Below, piece by piece: positions 6,621 to 8,617 of a stretch of DNA of 8,617 nucleotides (its first letter is position 1; each line of letters starts with the position of its first letter). The DNA comes from Candidatus Pelagibacterales bacterium (GTDB taxonomy: Bacteria > Pseudomonadota > Alphaproteobacteria > Rickettsiales > UBA1997): positions 1 to 8,617 of the forward strand of contig VHBV01000054.1 of assembly GCA_016882165.1 (NCBI GenBank), written 5' to 3'. The position numbers and the translations under genes were made by a program. The notes beneath the pieces are model-generated. The model saw nothing but the letters and a program-made list of their open reading frames with translations, was not told the DNA's origin and made no database searches.

Positions 6621-6672
6621 TACTATATTTTTATATTATTCAAATCACTCTCAAATTAAGCAATCCCTTTTT

Positions 6673-7530
6673 ATGAATCTTGAAGAAAAGAGAAAAATTA
6701 CGTCAGAATGGTTTAGGCTTTTGCGTGATAAAATTTGCGCTGAGTTTGAAAAAATAGAAGAAGAATTTGCAAATCAAAATTCTTTAAAAGATTCTGGAAA
6801 ATTTATAAGAAAAAACTGGAATAGACCAGATAAATCGGGTGATGGAGGTTATGGAGAAATGTCTCTTATGAAAGGCAACGTTTTTGAAAAAGTAGGTGTT
6901 AATTTTTCAAAAGTTTATGGTGAGTTTTCTGATTATTTTAAATCTCAAATTCCAGGAGCAGAAAATGATGGTAAATTTTGGGCAAGTGGAATTTCTCTGG
7001 TTGCTCATATGAAATCACCTCTTGTGCCGGCAGTTCATATGAACACACGTTTTATATGTACCGAAAAAAACTGGTTTGGTGGTGGTGCAGATTTGAATCC
7101 AATGTTTGAAAATGAAAAAGATACTAAAGATTTTCACCAAGCTTTTAAAGCAGCTTGTGATAAATCAGATCCAAATTATTATGAAAAATTCAAAAAATGG
7201 TGTGATGAATATTTTTTTATAAAACATCGTGGTGTTGCACGTGGTGTTGGTGGAATATTTTATGATTATTTAAATACCGATAATTTTGATAATGATTTTG
7301 AATTTAATTGTAATGTAGGGCTGGCTTTTTTAGAAATTTTCCCTAAATTAGTTCGCCGTCACATGTATCAAGATTGGACTCAAGAACAAAGAGACCATCA
7401 ATTAAGAAAGCGTGGACTTTATGCTGAATTTAACCTGGTTTACGATCGTGGTACAAAATTTGGTTTAATGACAGGTGGAAATGCTGAAGCAATTCTTATG
7501 TCTCTTCCACCAGTCGCTACGTGGGATTGA
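6673..7530 (+). CDS. hemF: Oxygen-dependent coproporphyrinogen-III oxidase
   Basis: HemF converts coproporphyrinogen III to protoporphyrinogen IX with O2 in haem synthesis, as a soluble homodimer. From ATG at 6673 the product is 285 residues. Family blocks are GVNFSKVYGEF (75-85), HMKSPLVPAVHMNTRFI (112-128), WFGGGADLNPMF (134-145), KWCDEYFFIKHRGVARGVGGIFYDYL (175-200) and RGLYAEFNLVYDRGTKFGLMTGG (247-269), ending ILMSLPPVATWD. H112, H122 and H185 are conserved-type histidines. An upstream TTG at 6604 would add 23 residues, but that extension overlaps the B1 repeat and lacks family similarity, so ATG 6673 is preferred. No Shine-Dalgarno is evident. The protein stops right after the PPxxxW block. 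E. coli HemF has about 24 more residues, but I recall alphaproteobacterial forms ending here, so truncation is not claimed. The stop codon lies inside a terminator-like stem. Its presence implies aerobic haem synthesis. Confidence 0.95.
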   Translation: MNLEEKRKITSEWFRLLRDKICAEFEKIEEEFANQNSLKDSGKFIRKNWNRPDKSGDGGYGEMSLMKGNVFEKVGVNFSKVYGEFSDYFKSQIPGAENDGKFWASGISLVAHMKSPLVPAVHMNTRFICTEKNWFGGGADLNPMFENEKDTKDFHQAFKAACDKSDPNYYEKFKKWCDEYFFIKHRGVARGVGGIFYDYLNTDNFDNDFEFNCNVGLAFLEIFPKLVRRHMYQDWTQEQRDHQLRKRGLYAEFNLVYDRGTKFGLMTGGNAEAILMSLPPVATWD

Positions 7531-7573
7531 TGCTTTAAAAAAACGACCTAAACGGTCGTTTTTAGCATCAATC
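7525..7573 (+). terminator. Stem-loop overlapping the hemF stop codon
   Basis: GATTGATGCT (7525-7534) pairs with AGCATCAATC (7564-7573). After a 4-nt bulge, AAAAACGACC (7539-7548) pairs with GGTCGTTTTT (7554-7563) around the loop TAAAC. The inner stem followed by five T residues resembles a rho-independent terminator. The hemF TGA (7528-7530) is in the left arm. Confidence 0.65.
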
Positions 7574-7617
7574 GGGCAAAGGAGTCTAAATTTTAATTTT
7601 TGGCGACGCGTGCCCAG

Positions 7618-7661
7618 GCGACATATCGTCTTTGAGCGAAGCGAGAAAAGCGATATTTCGT
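7618..7661. repeat. Imperfect palindrome, possible family C
   Basis: Positions 7618-7633 and 7646-7661 are reverse complements at 12 of 16 positions, with ATATCG and CGATAT exact. The loop GAGCGAAGCGAG reads the same backwards on one strand and shares the GAGCGAAGCGA core with the family B arms. It lies between the two terminator-like hairpins after hemF. There is only one copy here, so calling it a repeat family is inference. Confidence 0.5.
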
Positions 7662-7676
7662 GAAGCAAAGTGTCTT

Positions 7677-7730
7677 AAAAAACGACCTAAACCTAAATTG
7701 CGGTGTAAAACACCGTTTGGGTCTTTTTTT
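7677..7730 (+). terminator. Second terminator downstream of hemF
   Basis: GACCTAAA (7684-7691) pairs with TTTGGGTC (7716-7723) with one G-U, enclosing an inner perfect hairpin CGGTGT-AAA-ACACCG (7701-7715), and seven T residues follow (7724-7730). The preceding A tract (7677-7682) also makes it plausible as a bidirectional terminator. It is the best rho-independent terminator in the window. It begins with the same 16 nt, AAAAAACGACCTAAAC, found in the first hairpin at 7538-7553. Confidence 0.75.
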
Positions 7731-7756
7731 ATATATAACTTAAGAATGTAGTCACT

Positions 7757-7848
7757 AACTGTCATCCTGAGCGAAAGCGAAGGATCTCAGGCGTTAGATT
7801 CCGCAGTTTATCTCCTGAGATCCTTCGCTTTCGCTCAGGATGACAGTT
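7757..7848. repeat. Family B inverted repeat, copy B2, perfect 35-bp arms
   Basis: Positions 7757-7791 and 7814-7848 are exact reverse complements over 35 bp with a 22-nt centre that can itself pair partly. The core has GAGCGAAAGCGAAGG where B1 has GAGCGAAGCGAAGG; the extra A is mirrored as an extra T in the other arm. The outer AACT/AGTT ends are also symmetric and differ from those of B1. It ends 39 bp before the purC start. Confidence 0.95.
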
Positions 7849-7887
7849 GCGCTATACCTAAATTTATTCAAAAAAGATAACTAAAAA

Positions 7888-8607
7888 ATGCAAAAACTAG
7901 AAAAAATTTACGAAGGAAAAGCAAAAGTTCTTTACACAACTTCTGATGAAAACTTGCTTATTCAATATTTTAAGGATGATGCAACCGCATTTAATGCTTT
8001 AAAAAAAGCCGTAATTGATGGAAAAGGAGTTTTAAATAACTTTATTTCTGAGTTCATAATGCTTGAAATTTCTAAATCAGGAATTCCAACTCACTTTGTA
8101 AAAAGACTAAATGAACGTGAACAATTGGTAAGAAAAGCTAAAATTATTCCACTTGAAGTAATTATTAGAAATATTGTTGCGGGTTCAATGACAAAAAGAT
8201 TAGGAATTGAAGAAGGAGTTGTTCTTTCAAATCCAGTTTTTGAAATTTGTTATAAAGACGATTCTTTGCAAGATCCAATTATTAATGATGATCATGCAAT
8301 TCATGTTCTGAAAGTTGTTACTAAGGATCAGTTAGATCAAATTAAAAAATACAGCTTAGAAATTAACCAGTTTTTGAAAAATGCATTTGCTGCAATAAAT
8401 ATTAAATTGGTTGATTTTAAGATTGAATTTGGTTTTGATGCTTCTGGAAATATAATTTTAGCTGATGAAATAAGTCCTGATAGTTGTAGACTTTGGGACT
8501 CTTCAACTTCTGAGAAGCTTGATAAGGATCGTTTCAGAAGAGATCTGGGTGGATTAGTTGAAGCTTACTCAGATGTTGCTTCAAGGCTTGGAATAAAAAT
8601 TAATTAA
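7888..8607 (+). CDS. purC: Phosphoribosylaminoimidazole-succinocarboxamide synthase (SAICAR synthase)
   Basis: PurC joins CAIR and aspartate using ATP to give SAICAR in de novo purine synthesis; it is cytoplasmic. At 239 residues it matches the usual short bacterial form. Visible motifs are IYEGKAKVLYTT (7-18) for ATP binding, QYFKDDATAFNALKK (26-40), GKGVLNNFISEF (45-56), GIPTHFVKRL (65-74) and IPLEVIIRNIVAGSMTKRLG (87-106). The two family signatures are LVDFKIEFGFD (174-184) and LADEISPDSCRLWD (191-204), followed by KLDKDRFRRDLG (210-221). The start is at 7888 after an A-rich tract; a Shine-Dalgarno is weak (AAAAGA about 10 bases upstream). Only 10 bases remain after the stop, so any following pur gene is outside the window. 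It is separated from hemF by a terminator and a palindrome, so it probably has its own promoter. Confidence 0.97.
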   Translation: MQKLEKIYEGKAKVLYTTSDENLLIQYFKDDATAFNALKKAVIDGKGVLNNFISEFIMLEISKSGIPTHFVKRLNEREQLVRKAKIIPLEVIIRNIVAGSMTKRLGIEEGVVLSNPVFEICYKDDSLQDPIINDDHAIHVLKVVTKDQLDQIKKYSLEINQFLKNAFAAINIKLVDFKIEFGFDASGNIILADEISPDSCRLWDSSTSEKLDKDRFRRDLGGLVEAYSDVASRLGIKIN

Positions 8608-8617
8608 TTAAATTAAA

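Larger units (their letters stand above)
7531..7887. other. 357-bp intergenic region between hemF and purC
   Basis: The gap contains, in order, the terminator-like hairpin on the hemF stop, an unassigned stretch (about 7574-7617) with a possible GGGCA/TGCCC pairing (7574-7578 with 7609-7613), palindrome C (7618-7661), a second terminator (7677-7730) and family B copy B2 (7757-7848). The last 39 bases before purC are AT-rich with no clear promoter consensus. A frame of about 60 codons crosses the region but looks like no protein I know. Confidence 0.7.

Noticed and set aside
6604..6672. An earlier TTG start for hemF adding 23 residues
   Set aside because: The extra residues are read from the end of the B1 repeat and AT-rich promoter DNA and lack HemF similarity; ATG 6673 gives a typical N-terminus.
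7475..7668. Small frames on both strands across the hemF end, considered as a frame-shifted HemF C-terminus or a small gene
   Set aside because: They are built from terminator arms and palindrome C and do not resemble the E. coli-type HemF tail; no ribosome binding site or conserved pattern is visible.
1..8617. tRNA, rRNA or riboswitch genes
   Set aside because: I saw no cloverleaf with a T-arm GGTTCRA motif in a proper context, no rRNA signature and no recognisable T-box leader before tyrS; the structured stretches are all palindromic repeats or terminators.

Overview
This is an AT-rich window that looks like a compact alphaproteobacterial chromosome. PurC (YEGKAKVLY, FKDDATAFNA), HemF and the tyrosyl-tRNA synthetase (KMGKT signature loop) read like alphaproteobacterial versions. 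The low G+C and the many palindromic intergenic repeats, one apparently inside a coding region, recall Rickettsiales and related host-associated lineages. That placement is inference; no rRNA or other decisive marker is present. The de novo purine gene and citramalate synthase argue against a strongly reduced Rickettsia-type parasite.

Layout: five genes lie on the minus strand, in transcription order tyrS (6447-5098), a PfkB-family sugar/nucleoside kinase (4896-3907), murF (3668-2229), mraY (2186-1125) and cimA (from 1122, running off the left edge). Two genes lie on the plus strand, hemF (6673-7530) and purC (7888-8607). tyrS and hemF are divergent. murF-mraY is a remnant of the usual division/cell-wall cluster, and cimA follows mraY after only 2 bp. 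The genes are housekeeping: tRNA charging, nucleoside phosphorylation, peptidoglycan lipid I synthesis, citramalate/isoleucine synthesis, haem synthesis and purine synthesis. I see no dedicated defence, secretion or toxin system.

The unusual content is in the gaps. Every gap longer than about 200 bp holds short GC-rich palindromic repeats of at least two families. Family A is a 38-nt unit starting CGTCATTGCGAGGAG and ending GGCAATCC. It has three copies, whose internal hairpin changes sequence but keeps pairing. Family B consists of long inverted repeats built on GTCATCCTGAGCG...GGATCTCAGG, with three copies whose arm changes are mirrored in both arms. Two further palindromes are a possible family C after hemF and a GC-rich segment translated as part of TyrRS. 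A 42-bp direct repeat duplicates the start of murF with its ribosome binding site and creates a 19-codon upstream reading frame. Two rho-independent-terminator-like hairpins follow hemF and share a 16-nt sequence.
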